This document shows positions 43,786 to 54,295 of a stretch of DNA of 64,000 nt, one piece after another; position 1 is the first letter of the stretch; every line of letters starts with the position of its first letter. The position numbers and the translations under genes are program-made. The DNA is taken from contig NZ_JBDPZC010000002.1 of NCBI RefSeq assembly GCF_039872765.1, positions 310,001-374,000 on the forward strand, written 5' to 3'. The notes under the pieces are model-generated. The model saw only the letters and a program-made list of their open reading frames with translations. It had not been told where the DNA came from and made no database searches. Source of the DNA: Roseateles_B flavus. Lineage in GTDB: Bacteria > Pseudomonadota > Gammaproteobacteria > Burkholderiales > Burkholderiaceae_C.

Positions 43786-43813
43786 GTGACAGTTCCGTGA
43801 CGCTTGATGACGG
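43786..43813 (-). promoter_or_regulatory. candidate PhoB box upstream of DUF47-pit
   Basis: On the minus strand: GCGTCAC-GGAA-CTGTCAC, two 7-mers spaced by 4 bases (11-bp period) as in the PhoB consensus CTGTCAT-N4-CTGTCAY, with a third CGTCAT unit just before. Oriented towards DUF47-pit. Confidence 0.45.
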
Positions 43814-43876
43814 TCAGGGCGGCCGCAAATGCCTCCACCAGGACTTTGGTTCACTGCACCAGGCTCCAACGACGAA

Positions 43877-43911
43877 GCAAGGCCCCGCCAGTAGCACGGG
43901 CGGGGCCTTGC
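43877..43911. terminator. 13-bp perfect hairpin downstream of the RTX gene
   Basis: GCAAGGCCCCGCC / GGCGGGGCCTTGC with a 9-base loop. No T run, but it lies about 155 bp past the RTX stop and between transcription units. The rest of 43642-44066 has no gene; a smaller hairpin GTTGCC-AG-GGCAAC is at 43924-43937. Confidence 0.55.
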
Positions 43912-44066
43912 GGCAGTGAAACAGTTGCCAGGGCAACACCCTCGCAGGAAACCACGTGCTGGTGGGGCAGTCAGCGGCGCCAAAGTTGCCCCAGCAACTC
44001 CCCCCTGCGAAAGCGACGGACCAGGAGGCGCGGTATTGCGCCGCTCCTGGTGTTCCGGCGAGCGTC

Positions 44067-47000
44067 TCAGATCCCGGGCATTGACAGCATATCCAGCATC
44101 ATGTTGTCACGGCGCAAGGAGCCGATGTCAGCGTTTGGCATGGCAGCCCAGCTGCCGCCGCCAAATGCGGCCATGGCACTCACCAGGCCCTGGGCTTGCG
44201 AAGCCGTCACAACCGAACCATCGGCAAAACGGAACTCCTCGACCTGGTACTGCCCACCCAGGTACCAGCCCGTGACCGTCAGCTTGTCTGTCGTATTGCG
44301 GATGCTGACGATCAGGTCGTTGCCACTGCGGGTGAACTGGGCGTCCGCCTTTGCAAGGCCGCTGGCAAAGGCCACGATGTCCTTGACGCCTGAGGTGCTG
44401 TCGTTCTCCTGGATGGTATCCAAGCCGTAGCCAATGCCGAAGCGGTAGGTATCCGCCCCGGCACCCCCCATCAGAATGTCACTGCCGGCGCCTCCGTCGA
44501 GGGTGTCCGCCCCCCCTGCGCCCGTCAGGCTGTTGGCCCCGGCATTGCCGGTCAGGACGTTGTCCAGCGTGTTACCGATTCCATTGACCGCCGCCGTTCC
44601 GGTCAGCATCAGATTCTCGACATTGAGGCCCAGCGTGTAGGTCACGCCAATCTTCACCGTGTCGATGCCCTCGCCTGACTGCTCGGTCACGACGTCGCCC
44701 AGCACATCCAACACGTACAAATCGTCGCCGGTGCCACCCACCAATGTGTCATTGCCTGCCCCGCCGGTCAGCGTGTCGTTGCCGGCACCGCCGGTCAGGG
44801 TATTGGCCGCACCGTTGCCCGTGAGGCTGTTGGCCAGCCCATTGCCGGTACCACTGGCGGCGGTCGACCCTGTCAGCGTCAGGTTCTCGACATTGGTGCT
44901 GAGGGTGTAGGTCACGCCGACCTGCACCGAGTCCACGCCTTCGTTCTCCAGTTCCTTCACGACATCGGTGACCAAGTCCAGCACATAGAAGTCATCGCCC
45001 GCGCCGCCGATCAGCGTGTCACTCCCGGCGCCGCCCGTCAGCGTGTCAGCGCCCGCACCGCCAGTCAGCGTGTTGTTGCCGCTGTTGCCCGTGATCGAGT
45101 TGTCCATTTCATTGCCGGTACCGGTGATAGCTCCGGACCCAGTCAATGTCAGCTTTTCGACGTAAGCGGGCAACGCATAGTTCACGCTGCTCTGCACCGT
45201 GTCCAGGCCTTCGCCAGCAACTTCGACCACTGTGTCGTCCATGTTGTCGACGACATAGATGTCATCGCCCCCGGCACCCAGCAGGGTATCGGCCCCAGTA
45301 CCCCCATTGAGCGTATTGGCGGCCGAATTGCCCTGCAGACGGTTCGGCAGGGTATTGCCGGTGCCGTTGAGGGCGCTGCCCCCAGTGAGGACGAGGTTCT
45401 CCAGGTTGGATCCCAGGGTCCAGGTCAGCGAGGCATAGACGGTGTCCGTGCCGAAGCCATTGGCCTCAGTGATCACGTCACCGGAAACGTCCACATAGTA
45501 GGTGTCGTCCCCCCACCCGCCATTGAGCGTGTCGGTGCCGACGCCCCCGTCGAGGATGTCATTGCCGGAGTCCCCCACCAGGGAGTCATTGCCCGCCAGA
45601 CCGAACATCTGGTCACCCAGGCGCGTGCCGACCAAGGTGTCATTGCCGGCCGTTCCCTCGATGCGGGTCACCATGGCCAGCATCTGTGCCGCGCTTCGGA
45701 TCGTGCCATCCGCGAACTCAAACACGTCCACCTTGGCGTCAGCGATCAGCAGCGCGCTGATGCGGAGCGAATCCGTGGTCCCCTTGACCTTGACCAGAAT
45801 GTCCTCCCCGTCGGCCTTGAAGTCGAGGTCTGCAAGGTTCAGGTCCGTGAACAGCACCCGGCCGCCCGAACCTAACAAGTCTTCGATGGTGTCGACGCCG
45901 TCGCCACGTCCGAAGCGATAGGTATCGTTTCCTTCGCCGCCCTGCAGTGTGTCGTCACCCGAACCGCCCGCCAGCGTGTCGTCGCCTTCCCCACCCAGCA
46001 GCGTATCGGCACCAGCTCCGCCGATCAGGCTGTCATGGCCGGCTTCGCCGCGAAGGATGTCGGCGTCATCGCCGCCATCCACGGAGTCATTGCCATCGTC
46101 GGCGTAGATCGTGTCGTTGCCCGCGCCGCCCAGCAAGACATCGGCACCCGCGGTGCCAGCCAAGGCATCGGGCGATGCCGTACCCTGGCTCGGGTTGCCA
46201 TTGACCATCCGGTTGATGAAGAACGCGGTCGGGATCTCCTCTCCCGTCGACAGCACCACGGACTGGAGGCGTCCATCAGGAACCACGCTGGACGCATCAG
46301 GGAACAGGTCTTCAAGCCTCAGCGAATCCCCCAGCCCCAGGCTCAACACCATGGTCCTGCCGCTGCGCGTCACGGTGACTTCGGAGAGCTGGGTCCCGGG
46401 GCTCAGCTGGATCTTGCTGCCCGACCCGAGTCCGGCCGTCCAGATGTCATTTCCAGATCCTCGGCCAAACAGAATTGTGCCCAGGTGAATACCACGCAGG
46501 GTGTCATTGCCTGCGCCGCCATCGACCGTCGTCGAGTACGAGGACGTCAAGGAAATGACGTCATCGCCAGCACCACCGAAGATCTTCACGTAGCCGCCCT
46601 CTCCCGAGAGCACATTGGCCTCATCGGAGCCGACCACAGTGACGCTGGTCCCCACGACGCTGAGATTCTCGACATTCGAAAAGGCCGTCCCAAGCACGAT
46701 GGACTGGTTCGACGCACTCAAGACCTTGACCGTGTCGACGCCACCATCCGCCAGCTCCACCACTTGGTCGCCCTGTACCCAGTCGACGACATAGCTGTCA
46801 TCGCCCGCACCACCGGCCAACACATTGGCCGCGGTATTGACGCTGGCGGCCAGGACGTTCGCGAGCTGGTTGCCGGTACCAGCAATTGCGTCGGTGCCCG
46901 TCAGCGTCAGGTCCTCGACCTGCTCCTGCCCCGCCAGCGAGTAGGAAATGCTGGACCGCACCAGATCCCGCCCGGCAGCGGCACCACCGAAGTCGACGAC

Positions 47001-50000
47001 CTCGTCGCCGGCGTTGTCCACGACGAACACGTCGGCGAAGCTGCTTGACCCACGCATGGTGTCAGCCCCCGCGCCGCCATCGATCCAGGCTCCCCCGTAG
47101 TTGGGGTCATTCGCATTGATCTCGTTGTCGAGGCTGTTGCCGGTCAACTTGCCCAGGACGCGCGCTCCGCCGGACCCAGACCAGGAAGTGACCGGTGACC
47201 AGACAAGCACTTCAATATTGTCGGGGAGGGTGTAGTAGTGGCTGGAGGCGACCACCCTGTCGTACCCACCGCCAGCCTGCTCCACCACCGTGTCATCGCT
47301 GAAGCTGGGCTGCCCCGAAGTGCCGCTGGAGACGTAGTAGGTATCGTTTCCTCCCAAGCCAGTCAGCGTATCCATGCCGACGCCTCCGGTCAGCGAGTCA
47401 TTGGCGCCCGTACCGGTCAGGCTGTCGTTACCGCTGGTGCCAGACAGAATCGCCGGGGCCACACCGACCACGGTGGCAGCAGCAATGGCGTTGGCGTCCC
47501 AGACCGTCCCGTTCGCAAACTCGATCGCCTCGACCGCTTGCGCCGTGCGTTGGCCGGAGGCATCGTAGACACCCTTGACGCGCAGCGTGCCGCCGCCGGT
47601 CAAGACCAGCACCAGATCCACCCCGCTCTTCTCCAGCTTGAGGTCTGAGGGAAGGATGCCCGCCCCAAGCACGATGCGGTCCGTGCCACCCAAGTCGGTG
47701 ATCTGGTCATCGTCGTAGCCTCTACCGAAGAGGTAGGTGTCGTTGCCGCCACCGCCCTGCAGGTAATCGAAGCCGGCTCCTCCATCGAGCGTGTCATTGC
47801 CGTCCGAGGCGCCCAGCAAATAGGCATCACCGTACAGGGCATCGTTCCCCACGCCACCGGTGATCAAGTCCGCCCCTGACTGCCCTTCGATCGAGTCGTT
47901 GCCCGCGCCGCCCGCGAGCGTCTCGTTCCAGCCGAAGCCGACAATGGAGTCGCTTCTGGAGGTGAACTGATAGCGGGCATCACGCGCGACGACATCGGTA
48001 AAGCTCAGCGTCACGCCACCCGAGAGCACGATGGACTCGATGGACTTGCCGTTGAAGTAGTCCGTGATCGATATGTTCGCAGGCTTGCTGGATGTCTGGA
48101 CTTGCAGCATGTTGCCCAAGCGGGTGAACTGGACGTTGTCCAGTGACGCGTAGCTGGAGATGTCGAGCACATCGGCCGACGAGATGGCATCGGCCTCTTC
48201 GGTGATCTGCCGGTTGAAATCAGAAGCCTCCAGCTGGTAGCGGTCATTGCCGCTCCCCCCTTCCATGTTCTCCCCGTTGCGCAAAAGATCATCACCCGCG
48301 CCGCCCCACAAGGTGTCTCCACCCTCGCCGCCATCCAGCGTGTCATTGCCATCGCCACCGTTCAGGCGATCCCCGCCAGTTCCGCCGTCAATGGAATCGT
48401 CTCCCTCCATCCCGGAAAGAGAGTCGTCACCCGCGCCGCCGGCGAGCGAGTCCCGGGTGTAGAAGCCGGTGATGGTGTCGTTGCCAGGGGTAGCCTGCGC
48501 CAGCAGGTAGCGGCTCATCCAGTCTTCGCGGTTCCAGACCGTGCCGTCGGCGAACTCGATCCGCTCGAGGCCACGGTTGACGCTGCTCAGCGAGGGTGCC
48601 GCGAAGGCGATGCTGTCGTTCGTGCCGATGATGCGCAGGCGCATCGGTGTGCCGGCAGCGGTGACGTCGAACTTGACGTCGGCATGGGTGATGCCCGCAT
48701 CCAGCCGAATCACGTCGACGCCGCTGTCGGTGCCCGTGTCGCTGAGGGTGTCGGCTCCTGAGCCCCGACCCAGCAAGTAGACATCGGCTCCAGCGCCCCC
48801 ATCGAGCGCATCGGCAGCATCGTCACCTCGCCCGTCCAGCGTGTCATTGCCATCGCCGCCGACCAGAGAGTCCGAGCCAGTGCCCCCGATCAGCAGGTCG
48901 TTGCCCGCTTCGCCGTTGAGTGTGTCGTTGCCGGCACCGCCATTGACCTGGTCGTTGCCCTGCTTGGCGTTGACCGTGTCATTGCCACCCTTGGCATCGA
49001 CGAAGTCGTCGCCGGCCGTGCCGTTGTAGAGATCGGAAAGATCCGTCAGCTCGTTCGTGACATGGGCCGCGATCTCCGCACCGTTCCACACCGTGCCGTC
49101 GGCAAAGGTGAGCCGGTCCAGCGCAGACGTCGTGAAGTGGTTCACCACCTTGATGGAATCGGACCCGTCGCGCACGCGGATGAGCAGGTCGTCACCCACG
49201 CGCCCCAGGGCCAGCTGGCTCGCAGAGAGCCCGGTCAAGATGCGCAGTTCGTCGACGTCGGCCGCCGTGGAACTGTCCTCGATGGTGTCTTCACCCGCGC
49301 CCAGGCCCCAGTCATACACATCGGACCCAGCGCCGCCCCGCAGGGTGTCTTTGCCGGTGGTCGCATAGAACCGGTCGACAAAGGCCGTGCCGGCCTGGAG
49401 ATCGTCCCCGTCGGTGCCAATGGCCTCCAGCCCATTGGCCAGCAGCTGGCTGAAGCTCAGCACCGTCCCGTCGGCGAACTCGAACTCGTCGATGGGCGTG
49501 GCAGCCGCCGTATTGCCGAGGTCGCCACCTTCGATCTGCACAGACAGGTCAGGCGAGCCGACGTACAGGGTCAATCCCCCTTCGTTGGTGAGCAGCACGT
49601 TGCTCGGCGTGATGCCATCCTCGAAGCGGATCCGGTTCAGCAGCCGCTTGCCCTCGGCGTCGACCTTGCTGCTGGTGTCGATGATGCGTTTCTGGCCCGA
49701 GCCCAGGCCGATCACATAGGTGTTCTGCCCGCCGCTGCCCTGCATGACGTCGCTGCCGTCTCCACCAAAGAAGACCGTCTTGCCGCCGTAGCCGTTGAGG
49801 CTGTCGATGCCCCTGCTGCCGATGGCGGTGGTGGTGCCGGTATGGCTGTTGGTGTAGGTCCCGGCCGTAGGCTGGAAGGCGGCGAGCAAGGATCCGTAGC
49901 TGTAGCTGGCGCCATCGATCTCATAGGTCGACACGGCACCGGCCGCACCGTTCGAGACCACCAGCTGCTGGCCCGTCCCGAAGCTCAGCACCAGCTTCCC

Positions 50001-53000
50001 GCTCACGACCTGGACCTGCTTCGGAGCGCCACCGGTGATCACCACCTTGTTGATCCCCTCGTCGTCGATGATGCCCTCGCTGACGCCTTCCGGCGTCATG
50101 GCCAGGTCCGCCACCGAGAACACATAGGTGTCATCGCCCGCGCCGCCGGCCAGATAGTCGGTGCCATCACCACCGGTCAAGGTGTCGTTGCCATCTCCGC
50201 CATAGAGTGCGTCGTCGCCGGCGCCGCCGAAGAGCACGTCATCACCGCCGTAGCCGAAGAGCTTGTCCTTTCCAGCACCGCCGTCCAGATAGTCCTTGTC
50301 ATGGGCGCTTGCGGGCAGGTCAGACAGCTCGTCGTCACCTTCCAGCTGGTCGTCACCCTCGCCGCCGAGCAGGGTGTCCTTGCCACCCCCGCCCTTGAGG
50401 AAGTCGTTGCCGGCGCCGCCATCCATCCAGTCGTTGCCATGGGCGGACGCGGGGACATCATCATCGCTGTCGTCGCCCCACATGGAATCGCTGCCCTCAC
50501 CGCCCAGCAGCGTGTCGTTCTTGCCGCCGCCGATCAGCTGGTCGTTCCCTTCGCCGCCATCCAGGTAGTCTTCGCCGTGGATGCCCACGGGCACGGTCTG
50601 GGCCTTGCCGTCGCCGCGCATCACGTCGTTGCCCTCACCGCCCAGCAGGATGTCGTTGCCGCCATCAGCCGTCACGGTGTCATTGCCGGCACCGCCATCG
50701 AGCACGTCGTTGCCATGCGCCGAAGACGGGGTCAGCGAGACCTCCTGATGCTCGTGGTCCACGATCACATCGCCATTGAGCTGGTCGTCGCCATCACCGC
50801 CGAAGAGCTGGTCGCTGCCCCCCTGGCCGACGACGGCATCATTGCCTTCGCCGCCCATCAGGGTGTCATCGCCATAGCTGTCGGTGGCGCCCAGCTGCCC
50901 GGCCACGGCCAGGCCGTCACCCCAGAGGATGTCGCTGCCCTTGCCCCCAGACATGACATCCGCACCACCCATGCCCAGCAAGTCGTCATCGCCTTCGCCG
51001 CCGTCCACCACGTCGTCGCTGGCGCCCGCCATCACCACGTCATTTCCTGCACCGGCGTCAATGACATTGCCACCGGCGTCAGCCTCGCCATCGGCAGCGC
51101 GGAAGCCGATCAGCTGCCCCTCATTCGTGTACAGGCCCGCGCTCCCGGTCACGACCGTGCCATTGAAGGTCGCGGTGCTGGCGCTGAATCGTTCGGCGTC
51201 GGTGCGTTCGACGGCCCAGGTGAACCCGACCGATTTAAGGGCCAGGCCTCCCGCCGTGCCGGAAACAATCTTGGTGGCAAGTTGCGGGTCCTCCTTGGCC
51301 GTGATCAAGGTGGTGAAGTACTCGCCGGGAGCGCCCGCCCAGTAGAGGAAGCGAGCTTCACCACCGATGATGACGTCGTTGCCACTGCCCCCTGCCAGCG
51401 CGTCCTCGCCCAGTCCGCCAATGACCAAGTCGTCGCCATCACCGCCATCGATGACATCGTTGCCTGCCTGGCCCGCCAGGCCGTCGTTGCCGAGGCCCCC
51501 GAGCAGTTCGTCCGCGGCGCCGTTGCCGTTGAAGACGTCCTGTGCCATGGCAACGGACGAACCGGTGACATAGCCGAAATCCCCGCCGATCAGGAACTTG
51601 CCGTCCTTGTCGGTGAGCTTCTGAACGTCACCGATAGCATGCCGGGTGGTGGGGGGAGCGGTGGTGCTGTCAACCAGTGTGATGCCGAAGTTGCGGGAAG
51701 GGGACCAGTCTTCGATACGGATGGCGCTGGCGCTTCCCCGGACCAGGACCAGCAGCGCCTGCGTGCCATCAGAGCCCGGGCAGACCACATACCTGACCTT
51801 GTTGTCGGCACTGTAGTAGACGCTCTTGCTCCCATAGACGAGCTTGCCTTCCGGAAGGCCTCCCTCGAAGCCTTCCACTTGCAGACTGCCCACGCCATCG
51901 GCATCGATCACGGTGTCGTTGCCCCATTTGCCGGTGAACGCGTAGACATCCGAGCCGATCCCGCCCATCAGGCGGTCAGCACTGCTGTCTCCACCGCTCA
52001 ACCAGTCATCACCCGCTCCGCCCAGCAGCGTGTCGGCACCATCGCCCCCCTTGAGGCTGTCATTGCCGGCATTGCCCTCGACCCAGTCAGCCCCATCGCC
52101 GCCGGTGATCGTGTCATTCCCATCGCCGCCGAACAGGTAATCGTTGCGGCTGCCACCGGTCAAGGTATCGGCCTTGCTGTCGCCAAAAACGATCTCCGGC
52201 AGGGGACTGGTAGCCGACTCATTGTCCTTTGCGAGCACCACAGAGACACCTGATTCGACATCGCGATAGCTCGCGGCGAGGCTGCGACCGGAGGGCGGCA
52301 GCTGATTCAGAACCAGGCCATCCCCATTCAAGGTGTTCCTCATCAGAACCGCTGCGGTCAACTCGTTGCGCTTGGCGATCCAGGTATCGGTATAGGTTTC
52401 CAGCCCCTTGTCGCGGCTCGCCGCAGCCAGGTTCCGGTCAGCCAGCCATGTGCCATACACCGTCGACCACTTGGAAGCCAGGTGCGTTTCAAGCGCCGCC
52501 GCCGCTTCCGCCGTCTGGCCGCCGAAGACCACCGGGCTCAGGATGTAGGCGCTCAGGAAGGCGCTGAAGTCACGGCGGCCGTTCATATCATGGCTGCTGA
52601 GCTTGGCCGTCAAGGTGCCCTTGAACGTGTCGGCGAGGCACTTCAGGGGCGCCAGGCCAGTCTCCAATCTCTGCCGGGACTCGATGTCCGCCCAGGTGCC
52701 GCCCTCCAGCAAAGACCGATCCTTCTCGGTCTTGCCGTCCGACAGTTTCGATTTCGTGCCAAGGAGCAGCCAGTTCATGGCATCCGTAAACCGCTCCATG
52801 GTGTCGCCATCCGCCTTGCCTTGCGTGCCTGACGCCTCAGTAGCCTTGGCATTGGACGATGCGCGAAGCAGTCCCTCCAAAGTGCCCGGGCTCGTCTTGG
52901 CTGCAAGAGCCAACAGGGTGTTCTGCACCCGCAAGGAGTCTTCGATGAGCACGATGCTGTGGGTGTCACCGAAGTCGTTGAGGTCATAGCGATCATGCAG

Positions 53001-54293
53001 GAAGCGCAGCTCGCCCTTCTTGAAGAACGTCGAACCGATGTCGCCAAGGACCTTACCGCGGTAAAGCGGCTGGTCTTCAATAAACACGGGAGTTGCTTTC
53101 CCGTAGTGAATCTGCGAGTTCGCCACGGCAGAGGGGGGGCTGGCAGCGTAGACGTCGTAGAAGCTCGGCCTGGAGCCATCGGAACGCACGGTACGCACGT
53201 CAGTGCCAAACAGATAAGTCAGTACGGTGCTCTTGACGGAACTGCCAAAAGCCCCGGCAATCTGATCCTTGGCCCGCAGCGCAGCAATTTGGTAGTCCAG
53301 GCGGAGCCCCGCAATATTGCCAGCGTCCTTGATATCGGCCGGACTGGCCTTGCCATCACCGATCGTCTGCGAGAACTCCGCCGCCCGCTCAATCGCCTCG
53401 ATGCGAGACAACGCATCTGCAAGCAGGGCAAACTGTGTTGGGAGCCTTGGCCGAAACTCGCCGCGTTCGCCCGGCGGAGGGACAATGGGCTGGCCCGCGA
53501 GGGCATACACACGAGCGATATCCCTCTTGAGATCGTCAAGAGAAGGCCTGCCAGCAGCGGCATAGCGGTCCTGGAATTCCACATAGAGTTGCAGAGCAAC
53601 AGGATTCGTGAAGACCGCGCGATTGGCGTCCTTCTGGTTACGGGTCTGGAAGTCTTGAACCACGGTGGCCAGCGAGGTTCCGTTTTTCAATATCCCAACG
53701 CCCGCACCGTTGAAGGTATAGACCTTCCCGACGCTCGACGAATTCATCTCATAAAACGCCGTCGCCAGGTGGCCGCCAAGGCTGTAGCCCGTCACATCAA
53801 GGCGACTGGAGCCCACTTCTGTCTTGACCGAATCCCACCAGGTCTTCATGTCGGAGATTTGCCCAACAGCCCACCCCAGTGTCTTCACCTCCAGATCGTT
53901 CGTTGCGACGTTGTCCCGCGCATAGTCTTCAATGAATTCCGTGGAGCGGAAGGAAATGACGTATTGGCCTGCTTTCAAACCCCGTATCGGGTCATCTTGG
54001 GTGCCTTTCCACTTGAACAGTGTGGCGCTGAACCCGGTGGCGGTATTGGGCTGGTGAGAGACGACTTCCCACTCTTCGGCAAATTGCTTCGCTTGCTCGG
54101 TGGTCATCTTGCTGGAGTGGTCGTTGCCTTTGGTCAGTACGCCTATGGCCACCATTCCAAGCTTGGTGGCTCCTGCCCCGGGAGCCGCGGCCGTTCGCGC
54201 ATGCTCTTCTGAAAACATTGCTTCTGCAGCAATCTGCAGCAACGTGTAGGTTTGAAGCGCTTGCGGCGTGACGTCTGTATTTTCTGCACTCAT
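44067..54293 (-). CDS. giant RTX protein with N-terminal lipase domain
   Basis: 3408 aa. Residues about 1-260 resemble a lipase/Mbeg1-like alpha/beta hydrolase with the nucleophile elbow VTGYSLGGHLA. Residues about 260-695 are mixed helical sequence of no recognised family. From about 700 to 3270 there are several dozen RTX nonapeptides (GGxGxDxLx), in blocks separated by HCBP-like sequences with the recurrent FADGTxW motif (at least six). The last third contains tandem ~95-residue modules with YVVDxxxD and NVENLTLTG, as in serralysin-type C-termini. The extreme C-terminus (NMMLDMLSMPGI) suits a type I secretion signal. ATG 54293 with GGAGGAGA, two bases past lipoprotein 2. Confidence 0.9.
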   Translation of the reverse strand: MSAENTDVTPQALQTYTLLQIAAEAMFSEEHARTAAAPGAGATKLGMVAIGVLTKGNDHSSKMTTEQAKQFAEEWEVVSHQPNTATGFSATLFKWKGTQDDPIRGLKAGQYVISFRSTEFIEDYARDNVATNDLEVKTLGWAVGQISDMKTWWDSVKTEVGSSRLDVTGYSLGGHLATAFYEMNSSSVGKVYTFNGAGVGILKNGTSLATVVQDFQTRNQKDANRAVFTNPVALQLYVEFQDRYAAAGRPSLDDLKRDIARVYALAGQPIVPPPGERGEFRPRLPTQFALLADALSRIEAIERAAEFSQTIGDGKASPADIKDAGNIAGLRLDYQIAALRAKDQIAGAFGSSVKSTVLTYLFGTDVRTVRSDGSRPSFYDVYAASPPSAVANSQIHYGKATPVFIEDQPLYRGKVLGDIGSTFFKKGELRFLHDRYDLNDFGDTHSIVLIEDSLRVQNTLLALAAKTSPGTLEGLLRASSNAKATEASGTQGKADGDTMERFTDAMNWLLLGTKSKLSDGKTEKDRSLLEGGTWADIESRQRLETGLAPLKCLADTFKGTLTAKLSSHDMNGRRDFSAFLSAYILSPVVFGGQTAEAAAALETHLASKWSTVYGTWLADRNLAAASRDKGLETYTDTWIAKRNELTAAVLMRNTLNGDGLVLNQLPPSGRSLAASYRDVESGVSVVLAKDNESATSPLPEIVFGDSKADTLTGGSRNDYLFGGDGNDTITGGDGADWVEGNAGNDSLKGGDGADTLLGGAGDDWLSGGDSSADRLMGGIGSDVYAFTGKWGNDTVIDADGVGSLQVEGFEGGLPEGKLVYGSKSVYYSADNKVRYVVCPGSDGTQALLVLVRGSASAIRIEDWSPSRNFGITLVDSTTAPPTTRHAIGDVQKLTDKDGKFLIGGDFGYVTGSSVAMAQDVFNGNGAADELLGGLGNDGLAGQAGNDVIDGGDGDDLVIGGLGEDALAGGSGNDVIIGGEARFLYWAGAPGEYFTTLITAKEDPQLATKIVSGTAGGLALKSVGFTWAVERTDAERFSASTATFNGTVVTGSAGLYTNEGQLIGFRAADGEADAGGNVIDAGAGNDVVMAGASDDVVDGGEGDDDLLGMGGADVMSGGKGSDILWGDGLAVAGQLGATDSYGDDTLMGGEGNDAVVGQGGSDQLFGGDGDDQLNGDVIVDHEHQEVSLTPSSAHGNDVLDGGAGNDTVTADGGNDILLGGEGNDVMRGDGKAQTVPVGIHGEDYLDGGEGNDQLIGGGKNDTLLGGEGSDSMWGDDSDDDVPASAHGNDWMDGGAGNDFLKGGGGKDTLLGGEGDDQLEGDDELSDLPASAHDKDYLDGGAGKDKLFGYGGDDVLFGGAGDDALYGGDGNDTLTGGDGTDYLAGGAGDDTYVFSVADLAMTPEGVSEGIIDDEGINKVVITGGAPKQVQVVSGKLVLSFGTGQQLVVSNGAAGAVSTYEIDGASYSYGSLLAAFQPTAGTYTNSHTGTTTAIGSRGIDSLNGYGGKTVFFGGDGSDVMQGSGGQNTYVIGLGSGQKRIIDTSSKVDAEGKRLLNRIRFEDGITPSNVLLTNEGGLTLYVGSPDLSVQIEGGDLGNTAAATPIDEFEFADGTVLSFSQLLANGLEAIGTDGDDLQAGTAFVDRFYATTGKDTLRGGAGSDVYDWGLGAGEDTIEDSSTAADVDELRILTGLSASQLALGRVGDDLLIRVRDGSDSIKVVNHFTTSALDRLTFADGTVWNGAEIAAHVTNELTDLSDLYNGTAGDDFVDAKGGNDTVNAKQGNDQVNGGAGNDTLNGEAGNDLLIGGTGSDSLVGGDGNDTLDGRGDDAADALDGGAGADVYLLGRGSGADTLSDTGTDSGVDVIRLDAGITHADVKFDVTAAGTPMRLRIIGTNDSIAFAAPSLSSVNRGLERIEFADGTVWNREDWMSRYLLAQATPGNDTITGFYTRDSLAGGAGDDSLSGMEGDDSIDGGTGGDRLNGGDGNDTLDGGEGGDTLWGGAGDDLLRNGENMEGGSGNDRYQLEASDFNRQITEEADAISSADVLDISSYASLDNVQFTRLGNMLQVQTSSKPANISITDYFNGKSIESIVLSGGVTLSFTDVVARDARYQFTSRSDSIVGFGWNETLAGGAGNDSIEGQSGADLITGGVGNDALYGDAYLLGASDGNDTLDGGAGFDYLQGGGGNDTYLFGRGYDDDQITDLGGTDRIVLGAGILPSDLKLEKSGVDLVLVLTGGGTLRVKGVYDASGQRTAQAVEAIEFANGTVWDANAIAAATVVGVAPAILSGTSGNDSLTGTGANDSLTGGVGMDTLTGLGGNDTYYVSSGTSGQPSFSDDTVVEQAGGGYDRVVASSHYYTLPDNIEVLVWSPVTSWSGSGGARVLGKLTGNSLDNEINANDPNYGGAWIDGGAGADTMRGSSSFADVFVVDNAGDEVVDFGGAAAGRDLVRSSISYSLAGQEQVEDLTLTGTDAIAGTGNQLANVLAASVNTAANVLAGGAGDDSYVVDWVQGDQVVELADGGVDTVKVLSASNQSIVLGTAFSNVENLSVVGTSVTVVGSDEANVLSGEGGYVKIFGGAGDDVISLTSSYSTTVDGGAGNDTLRGIHLGTILFGRGSGNDIWTAGLGSGSKIQLSPGTQLSEVTVTRSGRTMVLSLGLGDSLRLEDLFPDASSVVPDGRLQSVVLSTGEEIPTAFFINRMVNGNPSQGTASPDALAGTAGADVLLGGAGNDTIYADDGNDSVDGGDDADILRGEAGHDSLIGGAGADTLLGGEGDDTLAGGSGDDTLQGGEGNDTYRFGRGDGVDTIEDLLGSGGRVLFTDLNLADLDFKADGEDILVKVKGTTDSLRISALLIADAKVDVFEFADGTIRSAAQMLAMVTRIEGTAGNDTLVGTRLGDQMFGLAGNDSLVGDSGNDILDGGVGTDTLNGGWGDDTYYVDVSGDVITEANGFGTDTVYASLTWTLGSNLENLVLTGGSALNGTGNTLPNRLQGNSAANTLNGGTGADTLLGAGGDDIYVVDNMDDTVVEVAGEGLDTVQSSVNYALPAYVEKLTLTGSGAITGTGNEMDNSITGNSGNNTLTGGAGADTLTGGAGSDTLIGGAGDDFYVLDLVTDVVKELENEGVDSVQVGVTYTLSTNVENLTLTGSTAASGTGNGLANSLTGNGAANTLTGGAGNDTLTGGAGNDTLVGGTGDDLYVLDVLGDVVTEQSGEGIDTVKIGVTYTLGLNVENLMLTGTAAVNGIGNTLDNVLTGNAGANSLTGAGGADTLDGGAGSDILMGGAGADTYRFGIGYGLDTIQENDSTSGVKDIVAFASGLAKADAQFTRSGNDLIVSIRNTTDKLTVTGWYLGGQYQVEEFRFADGSVVTASQAQGLVSAMAAFGGGSWAAMPNADIGSLRRDNMMLDMLSMPGI
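44470..52200 (-). repeat. RTX calcium-binding repeat region
   Basis: Glycine/aspartate-rich nonapeptide repeats forming calcium-filled beta rolls, interrupted by FADGT modules. A distinct stretch near 50170-50720 repeats units joined by PASAH linkers. The repeats bind calcium outside the cell and assist folding after type I export. Confidence 0.9.
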
Positions 54294-54295
54294 GG

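Noticed and set aside
44470..52200. Regular short repeats mistaken for a CRISPR array
   Set aside because: They are in-frame codon repeats for RTX nonapeptides, variable at DNA level, and there is no cas gene.
49062..52253. 1063-codon open frame antisense to the RTX gene
   Set aside because: Mirror of the repetitive GGxGxD codons; composition is artificial and no start site or family is visible.
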